Shown here: positions 11,430-23,138 of the stretch, one piece after another
How positions within the stretch are numbered: the first letter of the stretch is position 1
Layout of the letters: each line of letters begins with the position of its first letter
Assembly: GCA_951804985.1 (NCBI GenBank)
Contig: OX638130.1
Location: 4,740,501 to 4,804,500 of the forward strand
From: Dryomyza anilis
Lineage: Eukaryota > Arthropoda > Insecta > Diptera > Dryomyzidae
Length of the DNA: 64,000 bases
Direction: 5' to 3'
Notes under the pieces: generated by a model
What the model was told of the DNA's origin: nothing
What the model saw: the letters and a program-made list of their open reading frames with translations, nothing else
The model's database searches: none
Made by a program: the position numbers and the translations under genes

Positions 11430-12190
11430 ATTTTGTGTGGTACCAGTATATAACCGAATTCTACAGTTATAATATTAACGCATTAAAATAGAATAACAAA
11501 AATAGGAAGAATGAATGCCGGGATAGATTTAAGATTTAAATTTCATAAGACAAAACATTAATTGTATTATAGAAAATATTAGTGTTTAACAAGAATGTGT
11601 TCTATGAAAATATTAAAATATCAGTTATATATTATTTTATTTTTTAAATTACACATTTTATGGTTTTTGGCCATTTCATCAATATGGAGTTCAGTCCCAG
11701 TTGTTATCATTTATGTTTTTACATGTTGGGTATAATTTGTATACATTTGTTGTTCGTAAAAACGATTAGTTTCCTCAAATCAATATATTCCATTTAATCG
11801 GTTTCCGAGATGAAATCGAGTGATTTTGCGACGGATGGCAATTTCTTATATTCGAAAAATAATCCTTGAAAATGTTATTTTATTTCTTTTTATTTTTAAA
11901 AACATTACGGATTAATTGCTTAAATAATTTTTTTTAAATTAAAATTAGCGTTTTTAAGGTTAAAGTACAAGAGTTCATAGGCACTCAGCCCAAACATCGC
12001 CTCTTTTTTTAATAATATCTGGAAAACAATGCTAAGTATTATTATAATTGATATGATTTTTTGATTTTTGGTCTTTTATTTTTAAAGAAAACCCTCGAAA
12101 ATACAGTAATTTGAAAGTCTGAAAAGTGTCAAAAATATGAATTTTTATTGAGTAAATAAAATAATAAATAAAAGGGTTTTTTGGTTCTTA
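11430..12190. other. AT-rich stretch, nothing recognised
   Basis: No gene, repeat end or tandem array is recognisable between the mariner terminal repeat and the CCCAAACACAAAA minisatellite. Confidence 0.5.
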
Positions 12191-12214
12191 AAATTGTGCT
12201 CTCTACCAGTATCG

Positions 12215-12432
12215 GGTTGGGCTTGAAATCCCCAAACATAATATACCCAAACACAAAATCCCCAAACACAAAAGCCCCAAACACAGAAACCCCAAACACA
12301 AAAGCACCAAAACAAAAAAGCCCCAAACACAAAAGCCCCAAAACACAAATGCCGCAAACACAAAAGCCCCAAAACACAAATGCCCCAAAACACAAATGCC
12401 CCAAACACAAAAGCCCCAAGTACAAAATCTTC
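12215..12432. repeat. CCCCAAACACAAAAG minisatellite, left copy
   Basis: About 14 copies of a 15-16 base unit (AAAGCCCCAAACACA) run from 12228, preceded by GGGCTTGAAATCCCCAAAC. The open frames in both directions (Pro/Asn/Lys-rich, or Cys/Phe/Gly-rich) are simply the repeat read in different frames. The inverted partner is at 14925-15035. Confidence 0.9.
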
Positions 12433-13566
12433 AAATCCAACACAATTAGGAAATTATATTAAAATAAGTAAAATAATTATTAAACACACTTAGCAAACAA
12501 AGGATTGAAAAGTATGGTTTAAAGTTATTAGAACCTTAACCTTCATCGCAGTTGAACATTATTCTGTTCAAATATTTGCCACTTTTTAATTAATATTAAT
12601 ATCTTTAATATTAATATATTTTTAATTAATATCTATGAAAAATGTAAATATTTGCAGCAAAAACACCTATTCCTTTAGTAGTTGCAACGAATCTACCACA
12701 AATATAACATTTTCTGTAATATTTATAGGAAACATCTAATAAGTACTACCAAAATTGTGATGATTTCAAATTTCTTTAAATTTATTTGTATTTACTGGAT
12801 ATGGATATTGAAATATTGTGACAAATATATTTACAATATATACCGCCTTATCGTAAATAAAATTCTTCAGGCAATTTTTACCCTTGGTGGAAAATAGGTA
12901 TCGTGAACAATATTCGAAAAGGAAAAAAAATGTTTCCCTAAAAAAACTACGTATAATGAACAACATTTTGGAGGAAAATTACCCCTGTTTCGCCGAAAAA
13001 ATTCCGCCACTTTTTCATCGGGAAAAGAATTAATTAAAAACAAAACACACTTTAATTAAATATACTTTTATCTATAATATGTTAACAAATATCTATGGAT
13101 AACACATTATTTAAATAAAAGTTATTTACATATTTTTGCACAAATAAATTACAGATATATTCAACCACTGCAAAATCTTCACCGGCTGGGGAATATCTTA
13201 ATTTTTTTTTTTAACTCTTGAAAAATGTACGCAATCTAATCACAACATTTTCTTAAATGAAAAACTACAATTAAGAGTCATTTTATATACTTTTAATTGC
13301 AGTTTAACATAATTTTAACTTCAATATTTATTTTCACAACACAACGCAATTTTATCCAACAACACTGTTTGACATTTGGAAAAACAGCTGATTTAACGTT
13401 GCCTGATGTTCAGTTCTAATTGCAAATTAAACTTTTATTGAGTTAAAAAATGTGAAATTTGTGCATAAAAGTACAGTTAACTGCAAATAATAAAGATCTG
13501 TATACATATTTTATATCTGAACTATTATTTTACAACTTTGTTATCTGAAATGATAAAGATAACCAA
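12433..13566. other. Interior of an inverted-repeat region, no gene
   Basis: This AT-rich DNA contains GCCTTATCGT at 12844 and GGTATCGT at 12897. Both appear in inverted form at about 14470-14480 and 14402-14409 (ACGATAAGGC, ACGATACC), which suggests that the region around the mini-me copy is an old foldback. Small open frames have no coding character. Confidence 0.4.
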
Positions 13567-14108
13567 AACCAGTTGGGAAGGTTAGATCACATGGGAAATT
13601 TTAAAGTAGGTGTAATTATGATAGTTAGGATTATCAAAATTATAGTCGGTCTAAGCCGACTATAAATACCCTACACATATGTGTGGTTACCATTCAAAGT
13701 GATATATAGGTCACCAGGGTATACGAATCCTGAAAATAACTACAAACATTCAATCGCTGAAGAATTTCCCTTCATTTGATACCCATATTTACAAATGTGT
13801 AGGTGTACCAAATTTCGATTTTTTTTTTTTTGTGAACCACAAGTCTTTTCGCCGGAAAACATTATTATCATGTATTTGAGCATGATATCAATATATATTT
13901 GACCAAAAAAGTTTACCTAAGCACGTATACTTAAAAATTGATCTTTATATGTCCATTTTATATGAGGTATTTGAACATAAGTGGTCGGATCATAGGTCAC
14001 AATGGACCGATCTCACCAATTTCGCACATACAGCGTAGGTATATTAGTAATCTAAGTTATAAGTTTCATTTATCTAGCTCTTCAATTTTAAAAGTCTTAG
14101 GGATTTCA

Positions 14109-14139
<31 letters not shown>

Positions 14140-14312
14140 GACAGACAGACAGACGGACAGACAGACGGACAGACGGACATCGCTAAATCGACTCAGGAGG
14201 TCATGCTGATCAAGAATATATATACTTTTCCATACCGGAGATGCTTTCTTCTGGGTGTTACAAACGGCGTACCAAACTGAATATACCCTTTCACTCTTAG
14301 TGTAGGGTATAA
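13567..14312 (-). mobile_element. mini-me/DINE-1-like element, subfamily A, copy 2
   Basis: This is a full-length reverse-orientation copy: CCAGTTGGGAAGG start, hairpin AGTCGGTCTAAGCCGACT near 13643, ACACATATGTGTGG, and a long (GACR)n microsatellite at about 14111-14176 (the longest of all copies here). It ends GTGTAGGGTATA. The body is nearly identical to the copy at 6896, so the two could pair as inverted repeats about 6.7 kb apart. Confidence 0.88.
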
Positions 14313-14319
14313 AAACGCA

Positions 14320-14920
14320 TTAAAAAAAATCTGGCCATATTGTAAAACTGCATTCGAATTTCGAACAAAATTCCGAAGGAATTGCTGTTCCTGGGAGATT
14401 GACGATACCAAAAACTTTTACCTGGGAACAAAAAATTCCGAGGGAATAGAATATTCCCCAAGTCTTCACGATAAGGCTGATAATGTTTTCCCTTTGATTT
14501 ATTTTTTTGTACCGTTCTGCATTCGAATTTTACTCAACAATTTCTACGCCAGATTCTATTTTATCTATTGTAGTTTTAAAATCATCATATATTTTCCCAG
14601 TTCTTTTATAGTTTGTCATAAGTCTCAGATTTCTTTTGCAAACGCTAAAATCAATGCGTTATTTAATCAATATATACCGAAATATTGACAAATTTACACA
14701 GTTTTCATTGATAACATAGAAAAACAAAGAAATCAATTGAACCTAAATTGCACCTAACCCTTCTATTAAAGGTTCGAAAAGTCTCTGACTCTTCTTTGTT
14801 CAAGTATAAGTGAGTGGACTTTTTCTTGTTCACCCTTTTTCACAATTTAACTAACATACCCAAAAATTTAGAGGAATCAGATTCTGGAAGGTTTTGGGGA
14901 TTTTTATGTAGTTCAAAATT
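14320..14920. other. AT-rich stretch, nothing firm
   Basis: No gene is recognised. Segments around 14395-14480 resemble the inverse of 12844-12930 (see the foldback note). The plus-strand F/I-rich open frame at about 14494 is not supported. Confidence 0.4.
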
Positions 14921-14924
14921 TAAT

Positions 14925-15035
14925 ATTTGGGGCTTTTGTGTTTGAGACTTTTGTGTTTTGGGCTATTGTGTTTGGGGCTTATGTGTTTGGGGCTTTTGTG
15001 TTTGGGGATTTTGTGTTTGGAGATTTCAAGCCGCT
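14925..15035. repeat. GTTTGGGGCTTTTGT minisatellite, right (inverted) copy
   Basis: About six units of the same minisatellite as 12215-12432 on the other strand, closing with GGAGATTTCAAGCC. The complement of that end, GGCTTGAAATCCCC, opens the left array. The pair behaves like terminal inverted repeats about 2.8 kb apart. Confidence 0.8.
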
Positions 15036-15269
15036 CCCATTTTTATAACCACAAATGTAGTTGAACTACTACTGAAAAACTGGCCATTAGAATGATCTCT
15101 ATGTAGTTGCACGTACAGGTAGATTTTTCATGTGTACAAAATACTATCGGATGGTGCACCGCGGTGTTATAAATAATATCAGCTCATTTCTTCGAAAATT
15201 AGCAAATATCAAATACTATTTCGTCTTTTGCCAATTTTTTTAGTTCAGGTTCAATTTTAGAAATTCAGA

Positions 15270-15620
15270 TATTTGGAATTCATAAAATTTCAGTAATTTC
15301 CATTCGATATTCAGAAATTTCCATTTGAAATTCAGAAATTTGCATTTGAAATTTAGAACATTTGCATTTAAAATTCAGTAATTTCCATTTGATATTCAGA
15401 AATTTCCATTTGAAATTCAGAAATTTCCATTGGAAATTCAGAAATTTCCATTTGAAATTTAGAAATTTCCATTTTAAATTTAGAAATTTCCATATGAAAT
15501 TCAGAAATTTTAATTTAAAATTTAGAAATTTCCATATGAAATTCAGAAATTTTAATTTGAAAAACAAGGGATATTTCAAAATTTCAAATAGACATTTTCT
15601 GAAGTTCAATTGATTTTTTC
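15270..15620. repeat. 20-21-bp tandem repeat, TTCAGAAATTTCCATTTGAAA
   Basis: About 14 imperfect copies of a unit such as AATTCAGAAATTTCCATTTG. The frames F-x-x-K-F-L-N and its antisense are repeat translations only. A related but longer-period repeat (AATTCCATTTGAAATTC) is at 63040-63860. Confidence 0.85.
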
Positions 15621-15919
15621 TGAATTACAATTGTAAATGGTGTAGACCAGAAACCGAAATAAAAATAATTTGGGAACCGAAACCGTATTATACATGGAAC
15701 TTCAGAGAATAAAATTTTAATTGCGAGCCCTGATTTAAAGCAGGGATTGAAACCTAAACGAATAACGGTTTCGATTTCGGTTTTTTCTGCATTTCGGTTT
15801 CGTTTACGGTTTTAAGTTTTTGTAACGAAGCGGTTTCGGTATACCGGGTCCAAGTTACGGTTTTGATTTCGGTTTTGCATGAAATTTATTTTTTTTCCAT
15901 ATTTTTCATTGTCTTCAAC

Positions 15920-16530
15920 AAAAAACCTGGCGTAAAGTGGGACATGGGGAAATGTGGAAAATTGCAATTTGTGGACATGTTTTTGCACTTAAAATAAGAA
16001 AACTAATTGTCAAGTGCTACTTAATATGATATCAACTTTTTTATCCATAAATATTTTTTCCTGCATATCGAAAACAAGTAAAAAAAATATTTGAAAGTTT
16101 TTTTAGAGTACTGGTGGTGTTTAAATAATCGAATATTTGAAATACTGAAATACAAATAATTTAACATAGTTTATATGTTGCTAAGTTATGTTCAAATTGT
16201 GATAAAGTAAGAATCATTTTATTGGGTAAAGTAGGAAACGTAATTTAAGCAATGTTTCTTGTAATTTTAGTAGAAATATTGTGTTATATGAATTATTTAA
16301 ATCATTTCGCCAAGAAAAACTTCAATCGTTACCATAAACCAATGAAAAGCAACATTTTGACAACAAGAGCAGCAAGAATACAGCGGTAAATAATCTTAAA
16401 CTTCATAAGAAGAAGACAAAGTATTTTTTACAATTTCCATCCATAAAAGCCAAACAAATTAAATTTCAACAATTCAATGAACTGCAATATCTGCAAAACG
16501 GCCTGCATACTTGAAAGGTTCGAACTTGTC
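15920..16530 (+). repeat. Dispersed repeat D, copy inside the hAT element
   Basis: Motifs GTAAAGTGGGACATG, GACATGTTTTTGCACTTA, TTGTCAAGTGCT, GTAAAGTAGGAAACGTAATT and AACCAATGAAAAGCAA appear in the same order at 31847-32395. No frame is preserved. The family is unknown and could be a relic of a coding transposon. Confidence 0.65.
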
Positions 16531-16954
16531 GAATTTGCACTTTATTTTTCGTATTTTCTTAAGTAGTTTTTGAGATGTTAATAATTTTAAACTTATTTTT
16601 TTAATTTTTTCTTGCATTTGGTTTGGCAATACTCATAAATGAATATTGAAAATTATTCACTCACGACAAATCTTCATAAATGAAGACGAAAGTTTATTAT
16701 TTTTCTTCACACTTCACGAGCGAGTAAGCAAGAAAAATCCCTACTTACTCGTTATTCTAAAGTGAACACTCGTTATCGAACAGAATTTGGCTGCTCACGA
16801 GTACTCACATTCGTTACATTTTTACTGCTCATAAGAGACGAGCAACAAGTTATTTTTTCTTCTGTTCATACTCAAAAGTGTTCACAATCAAATTGGCAAA
16901 TATTTTTATTCACATGTTGAGTGTAGACTTTGTAGAAAATTAAAACATATCTCA

Positions 16955-17400
16955 AAAAGTGGGTAAAAAAAAACAATTTTTGACCCAAAAATTTTTATTG
17001 TGGAAATCGATCGATTGCAGACATTATGGAATGCCTAATGGTTGGAGTGGTTTGGATTTGGAGTGGTCAATGACTACCAACAGTGGGTGCGAAAACCAAT
17101 TAACCCAAACATTTTTATTGCGGAAATCGATTGCGGACATCATGGGATATCTAATGGTACCATTTGGAGTGGGCAATGACCACCAATAACCAATTTTTGA
17201 CCACAAAACTTTTATTGCGGAAATCGATTGCGACTTCATGGGATACCTAATGGTACCATTTGAAGTGGTCAAAAATTAGTTTTCGGAGTCACTATTGGTG
17301 GTCATTGACCACTCTAAATGGTACCATTAAGCATCCCATGATGTCCGCAATACAAATTTGTTGGTAAAAATTTGTTTTTTTACCCACTTTTGTGTGGTCC
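16955..17400. repeat. Palindromic module with repeats of GGAAATCGATTGCGGACATC
   Basis: A unit of about 120 bases, TTTATTGCGGAAATCGATTG to AATGGTACCATTTGGAGTGG, occurs three times directly (starting about 16993, 17115 and 17210) and once inverted (about 17285-17360). Flanks AAAAGTGGGTAAAAAAA and TTTTTTTACCCACTTTTG are also inverted. A diverged version sits in the other hAT element at 31020-31440. Confidence 0.75.
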
Positions 17401-18401
17401 TGACCACAAAATGCAACACTTAACTACATACACAGCGTGAATAAAAAGTTTTTCTAAATTTGATCTTTATCGCTTATGAATATAAATAACATATACAATT
17501 TTAGTTGCTTCACCTTCGTGAATAAAGAGTAAACAGAAGAAAATTATTACTCTCGTTCACGAGCAACGTGTTTCAAATCTATAACGAGTATTCACTTTTG
17601 ATCGTACTCATCTGAGGCAACGAGTGTTCATTAACTGCGAAACAACGATAAGAAATTTGTGTTCACGTTCATGAGCATGAGTGAACGTTAGTGAGTATTT
17701 CCGTGTTTGGAACAAATAATAATTATTTAAAGTGTTTGCTCGAAACACATGTTTGAGGGGAAGTATTTGCCCGAGTATTTCGGAAAGCATTCATAAAATT
17801 TTTAGTGCTGTGCCGAACCTCGCGCAACGTGCAACGATTATCGCCAAAACTCATATTCGACTCAGACATATTAACAGATTTTGTATAATACTCATTGGAG
17901 ATCATAGAATTGGAAGCAGTTAATCAGAAAATTCGTTTTCTTTTTGTTTTCGATTTTATTTAAGTTTTTTTTATTATAAATTTCACTCCATGCAATATGA
18001 GTAATAACAAAATATGTTTAATGCATGCATGGTCTGTATGGAATGTGGATTCTGTTTGGAAGCAATAAAAGTATGTATGGGAAACACTTGTGTAATCAAG
18101 AGTGTTTCCAGCAAAAGAGAAGAAAATGTATATAGTTTGGTACAAATATTACATATGTTTGTGATTACTAAGTTAAGCATTTGCTACAAATCATTTAAAT
18201 TGGTTGCTGGAAATAATATCTCAAACACTCAAGTATTTGTTTGCACCAAACAAGATATTTTGTTGTGTGTACAATAAATAAAAAAACAATATCATTAAAA
18301 TTTGAATCATTTTTAACATTGCTTGGTGTTTTGGAATTTTTATTTTGGGAACTCCAAATTCTATTAAATGACATTTAAACATATCTTGTACTTAAGATCT
18401 T

Positions 18402-19067
18402 CTAAGAGTGAAAGGGTATCTTCAGTTTGGTACGCAGTTTGTAACACCCAGAAGGAAGCATCTATGATATGGAAAAGTATATATATTCTTGATCAGCATG
18501 ACCTCCTGAGTCGATTTAACGATGTCCGTGTCCGTCTGTGTGTCTGTCCGTCCATCCGATTACAGGAAAAGTAAATGAGATAGAACAATGAAACTTTAGA
18601 TTTAGATCTAAGTTGTATGAACAATAATCGGTCTATTGTGACCTGAGAACCGACCACTTATGTTCAAATACCTCATATAAAATGAATATATTCAGATCAA
18701 TATTACAGTATACGTGCTTAGGTAAACTTTTTTTGGTCAAATATATATGGACTCATGCTCAAATACATGAAAATAATGTTTTCCGGCGAAACGACTTGTG
18801 GTTCCCAAAACAAAAATCGAAATTCGGTACACCTACCCATTTGTAAATATGGGTATCAAATGAATGGAAATTCTTCAGCGATTGAAAGTTTGTAGTAATT
18901 TTCAGGATTTGTATACCCTTGTGACCTATATACCACTTTGACTGGTAACCACACATATGTGTAGGGCATTTATAGTCGACTATACCGACTATAATTTTGA
19001 TAATCCTAACTATCATAATAACACCTACTTTAAAATTTCCCATGTGAACTAATCTTCCCAACTGGTT
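18402..19067 (+). mobile_element. mini-me/DINE-1-like element, subfamily A, copy 3, 5'-truncated
   Basis: It lacks the TATACCCTACA start and begins CTAAGAGTGAAAGGGT. TA tract, core, short (GTCY)n (18529-18553), body, ACACATATGTGTAGGG and CCCAACTGG end are present. The hairpin is decayed (AGTCGACTATACCGACT). A segment after the microsatellite is altered relative to other copies. It lies inside the hAT element, close to its right end. Confidence 0.82.
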
Positions 19068-19249
19068 CTGTTTCTTTTTATACTATTTTAAAAATCATTT
19101 TAAACCGGTATAAAACCGAAACGGTTATGGATATCGATTTATTTCTGATTTTCATATAATGGTTTCGGTTACGGTTTCGATTTTAAAAATGAAACGGTTT
19201 TAAATGGATATCGGTTCCGGTTACGGTTTCAATTCTTGATTTAAAGTCG

Positions 19250-19675
19250 TCTTTATAGAAACATTTATAAAATTTAAAATGATAAGATTCCGAATACAGA
19301 AATTGAATTATAGATATTTATGTATATCAAAACGAATACTTACTAAGTAACTGTATATGATAAAACTGGCAATGAAATCAATATAATTTTACGACTGCAT
19401 TGATTATTATTTTTTCATTTTTTTTATTTTTATTGTTTAATACAATGAGACCGATAATGTAAAGAGAAAGAATAACGCAGAACAAAATGCATAAATATTA
19501 AAATCAATAATTTCATTATTTAGCATATTTTGCTGCTAAACAAAACTAAAGGAAATTTGCATTATTAGCAACAGGAAATACGCGCAACAATCTTGACTTG
19601 AGTTGGAGATAAAGCTTTTACTATGTAACAACGACATAGATTGTTTTTTAAATTTTAGTTTATTTTGTAAACTTA
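19250..19675. other. AT-rich stretch, nothing recognised
   Basis: No gene or repeat is recognisable between the hAT target duplication and the CG-rich island. Confidence 0.5.
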
Positions 19676-19679
19676 TTTT

Positions 19680-20322
19680 GTCGGCGGCCTACGAAGCGAA
19701 GCCAGTGCGATGATGGCGACAACAGCAGCGACCTCCTCTGCCGACACCGAACCAACCGCCATCCCTCCCACAACTTTTGCCATTTGCGCCACGCTGGCCT
19801 TCGGCTTGGCAACGTATCTAGATTTTTGTTGTTGCGAAGTGGCGCGAGGTTCATGCGGCTTCGGTACGACTCGGTATCTGTTCGTTTTGATGATGATGTT
19901 GATGGTTTTGCGATCGAAGCGAACGACTAGCGGTCGTTCGGACTGTCTGTCGTTTGTTCGTTCGGCTGAACAACACAACGAAGAAATCAACGTAAATTTT
20001 CGTTTTACATTTTATTTCGTTCACTTTTTAGTCGTCGTGGATGTTCACGTTCTTTGCTCGTGTATCTCATATATGTATTTTGTGCTTTTTGTTATATTTT
20101 TCGTCTGTGCGTTAAATAAAAATTAAAACCCACAAAAAATAAAATCGGTTTTTCAGCTACGTGTCGCATTTCGCTTGTTTTGCGTCTGAGATACTCGCAT
20201 AATTTGTTTGCGTGTATTTCATAGATACTTTTTCGTTGAGTATCTTTTGGGTATTACGTATTTAAGTTAACAAATTTGGCAAAATTCAAATCAACACTAG
20301 AAAGTATATCAGCCACAGCCAG
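19680..20322 (+). other. CG-rich 5'UTR-like island with strong splice donor
   Basis: An abrupt CG-rich block (CGGCGGCCTACGAAGCGAAG, GCGATGATGGCGACAACAGC) is followed by AGCGGTCGTTCGGACTGTC and T-rich leader-like sequence. It closes at CAGCCACAGCCAG|GTGAGTG (donor at 20322-20323), a near-ideal splice donor. Open frames of 100-138 codons on both strands lack recognisable domains and are probably incidental to composition. The best reading is a promoter plus non-coding first exon on the + strand. Confidence 0.5.
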
Positions 20323-20329
20323 GTGAGTG
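20312..20329 (+). other. Candidate 5' splice site (CCAG|GTGAGTG)
   Basis: The sequence matches the metazoan donor consensus MAG|GTRAGT at all core positions. CG-rich sequence fades soon after it. Its position is consistent with the end of a first exon. Confidence 0.5.
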
Positions 20330-20609
20330 AAACAGCGCGACGCGATACTTTCACTATATCTTTTTGTCACATTTTAGATACATTTTGTATCTTTGTATCT
20401 ATGCATGTGTTTTATGTTGCTGTTGTTGTTGCTGTACATTCCATGCGTTACGAGGTCATCATTTATTTTTAAGTTGTATTCTGTGTGTCCTTTGCTAGTT
20501 GGTTTTTTATAGTTTTTTTTGTATTTTGTATAGTTGGCCGTTTTGCATTTTAGCCGCTTTTTATATTTTTAGTTGCAGCTGTCTGCTTTGTTGGTATCCG
20601 TTGAATACA

Positions 20610-20935
20610 TTTGTCGGCTCTTTTCTTTTCTGAGATACATATTTTGAGCGCTGCCAAAAGGTTCGTCGTCGTCGTGTCGTCATCGTGTCAAGAGTTTTGT
20701 TTTCTAGTGGGTCGCCCGTCGTCAAAGCGCTTCGTCTGTTGGATGGTCGGGCGGTCGGTCGGGTGTTTGGGTGGTTCGTTGTTTGGTTCTACAAAAACCT
20801 TGAGCACAGTTCGTTCGTTCAATGATTTGTTGTTTGTTTTCATCGTCGTCGTTACAATATGGCCGCTCGTTCGTTTGTTTGCTGTGCTAATTGCAGTCAT
20901 TTCGCTTAGGTGTTCGTCGTATTGATTCATTTAGT
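20610..20935. other. Second CG-rich island, TCGTCGTCG and CGGTCGGTCGGG tracts
   Basis: Runs of TCG (20665-20690), CGGGCGGTCGGTCGGGTG (20749-20766) and GTTCGTTCAATG occur in otherwise AT-rich DNA. Opposite-strand open frames of 80-104 codons have no domain. It is probably another promoter/5'UTR segment belonging to the island at 19680. Confidence 0.4.
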
Positions 20936-21391
20936 ACAAGGTGACCTTGTAGTTCACTTAATATGTATGATGATGTGCTACGCTTTGCACATTTTAGCGA
21001 GTTTACAATTTTTATTTTAATTGTTGTTCATTATTTGTCAAATGGACTCATAATAATTTTGCAATTTTACATTACATATTTTGTCGGATTTGTATAATAA
21101 ATTGATTTTCTTAAATTGATTTATAAATTGATTTACAAAATCAGAAAATTCAAACTTTATTTTATGGGGCCGGTCGAAATTCCTAAAACAAAATTGTCAT
21201 GACCTTTTAAATGGGGGTGAGCGACGACAAAAATCGGACCCCTGGAACCGGCTAAAAATCGAAAACTGAACAAGGTCATAAGTGGTTTTTGAATTATAAC
21301 GAAGTGGGCGGTGCAAACAAATTATCACACGATGCAGAAACCAGACCTAAAGATTTAAAAAAAGTGAACTCGAGGTCACGTCACATGTTTT

Positions 21392-22170
21392 TATACCCTA
21401 CACCTATGAGGTACACGGTATATTAACTTTGTGCAGATATTGTAACGCCCCTTAGGAGGCGTGTCCGGTATGGATAAGTATATATATTCTTGATCAGCAT
21501 CACCACCCGAGTTCGTTTAACCATGTCCGCCTGTCTGACCGTCCGTCTGTTTTGCTGTCTTGGTGTCCGTATACACGATAACTTGATAAAGACTGATCAG
21601 AATGCGATGAAATTTCGTTTCAATATGTTTTAGCCAAAACTTAGTTTTGTCAATGTAAATGAGCTAAATTGATCAACGGACACGCCCACTTCCCATACAA
21701 ATCACTTTTACAAAATTATTTAATAACCAATAAACCGAAAAGTATTTAAGGTATAGTTATAAAATTTAAAATGTATTGTTAGAATTTACTTAAAAATATG
21801 TGTTCCTAAAATGGGCGTAATCCGCCCACATTTTATTTTTTCAATATTTTCCCCTTTTTCATAGTGGAATTTTACTCGCAAATTATTGAAAACAAATCTA
21901 TGAAATATTAGCCTTAAATCTCCACATATGTTAAAAAAAGTGGGCGTGATCCGCCCACATTTATTTTTCAGAATTTTATGATTTTTTTTTACTTTTATAT
22001 CGATTTTTTAATTATGTGAATATACGACGTAAATTTCTGATATGTAAACAATATTCTCATATGTAAATAATATTAAATTTCCCATATTAATATCCCCACC
22101 AATGTGTACGGTATTCCATAGTCGGGCCCGACCGACTATAAAAGTCCGACCCGAAAAATTCCTGCGTCGC
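21392..22170 (+). mobile_element. mini-me/DINE-1-like element, subfamily B, best copy
   Basis: It starts TATACCCTACACCTATGAGG and has GCCCCTTAGGAGGCGTGTCC, a TATATATTCTTGATCAGCAT core, and a decayed (GTCY)n (21525-21570). Several GTGGGCG(T)GATCCGCCCAC stretches follow (about 21826 and 21941). It ends with an inverted start (GTGTACGGTAT at 22102) and a hairpin AGTCGGGCCCGACCGACT near 22120. The architecture equals subfamily A but the body differs. It is non-coding. Confidence 0.82.
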
Positions 22171-22456
22171 TTTTTTTCACATTCATTTACATTTATTAAC
22201 AGTACCGCGATTTTTATCACATTGATTAACTAAGTGTCCCTTAGCCATATTCAATTTTTTTTGAGAAAATAGTTTTTTTTCAGTGTACCAAAAATGTTCA
22301 GGTCATAAAAATTTACATGGCCATTCTCCTGTATATTTAAAGAATTTTGATTTTATTTTTATTTTTTATTTCACCACTCTCATTTTCCTGGAATTTGAGT
22401 TTAAAAAAACAGGTTTTAATTTTAAAGGGGTACCACGTGACCTTAAGGTAACTTTT
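22171..22456. other. Spacer between two mini-me copies, nothing recognised
   Basis: This AT-rich DNA is probably the remaining centre of the foldback at 21170-23320. No gene is seen. Confidence 0.4.
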
Positions 22457-23138
22457 TATACCCTACACTAAGAGTGAAAGGGTATATTCAGTTTGGTACG
22501 CCGTTTGTAACACCCACAAGGAAGCATCTCCGGTATGGAAAAGTATACATATTCTTGATCCTGAGTCGATTTAGCGATGTCCGTCTGTCTGTCTGTCCGT
22601 CTGTCTGTTGAAATCCCTACTACTTTTAAAATTGAAGAGCTAGATAAATGAAACTTATAACTTAGATTACTAATATACCTACGCTGTATGTGCGAGATCG
22701 GTCCATTGAGACCTATGATCCGACCACTTATGTTCAAATACCTCATATAAAATGTACATATAAAGATCAATTTTTATGTATAAGTGCTTAGGTAAACTTT
22801 TTTGGTCAAATATATATTGACATCATGCTCAAATACTTGATAATAAAGTTTTCCGGCAAAAAGACTTGTGGTTCACAAAAAAAAAATCGAAATTCGGTAC
22901 ACCTACCCATTTGTAAATATGGGTATCAAATGAATGGAAATTCTTCAGCGATTGAATGTTTGTAGTTATTTTCAGGATTCGTATATCCTGGTGACATATA
23001 TATCACTTTGAAAGGTAACCACACATATGTGTAGGGTATTTATAGTCGGCTTAGACCGACTATAATTTTGATAATCCTAACTATCATAATTACACCTACT
23101 TTAAAATTTCCCATGTGATCTAACCTTCCCAACTGGTT
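22457..23138 (+). mobile_element. mini-me/DINE-1-like element, subfamily A, copy 4
   Basis: A near full-length copy: TATACCCTACACTAAGAGTG start, TA tract shortened (the core has lost GATCAGCATGACCTC, reading TTGATCCTGAGTCG), (GTCY)n at about 22578-22607, hairpin AGTCGGCTTAGACCGACT at about 23044, and end CCCAACTGG. The small core deletion is unusual, because the core is normally the best-conserved part. Confidence 0.88.

Larger units (their letters stand above)
15733..19246. mobile_element. hAT-type element, about 3.5 kb, no transposase, 8-bp target duplication
   Basis: The element 15741-19238 starts CAGGGATTGAAACC and ends GGTTTCAATTCTTG, and is bordered by identical ATTTAAAG at 15733-15740 and 19239-19246. 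An 8-bp duplication and CAG...CTG-type ends are hallmarks of hAT transposons. Both ends carry GGTTTCGGTTACGG-type sub-terminal repeats (15765-15880 and 19085-19230). No transposase frame remains. Internal parts are a repeat shared with 31847-32395 (15920-16530), TGTTCACTCGT-rich DNA (16620-16900 and 17500-17700), a palindromic module (16955-17400) and a mini-me insertion (18402-19067). It is probably a large non-autonomous hAT, itself invaded. Confidence 0.85.

Noticed and set aside
12129..12462. Four overlapping open frames of 61-104 codons on both strands
   Set aside because: All are translations of the CCCCAAACACAAAAG minisatellite in different frames; the period near 15 keeps frames open by chance.
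19660..20126. Frames of 64-138 codons on both strands in the 19.7-kb island
   Set aside because: Both strands are open over the same stretch and neither shows a domain; a splice donor downstream favours a 5'UTR.
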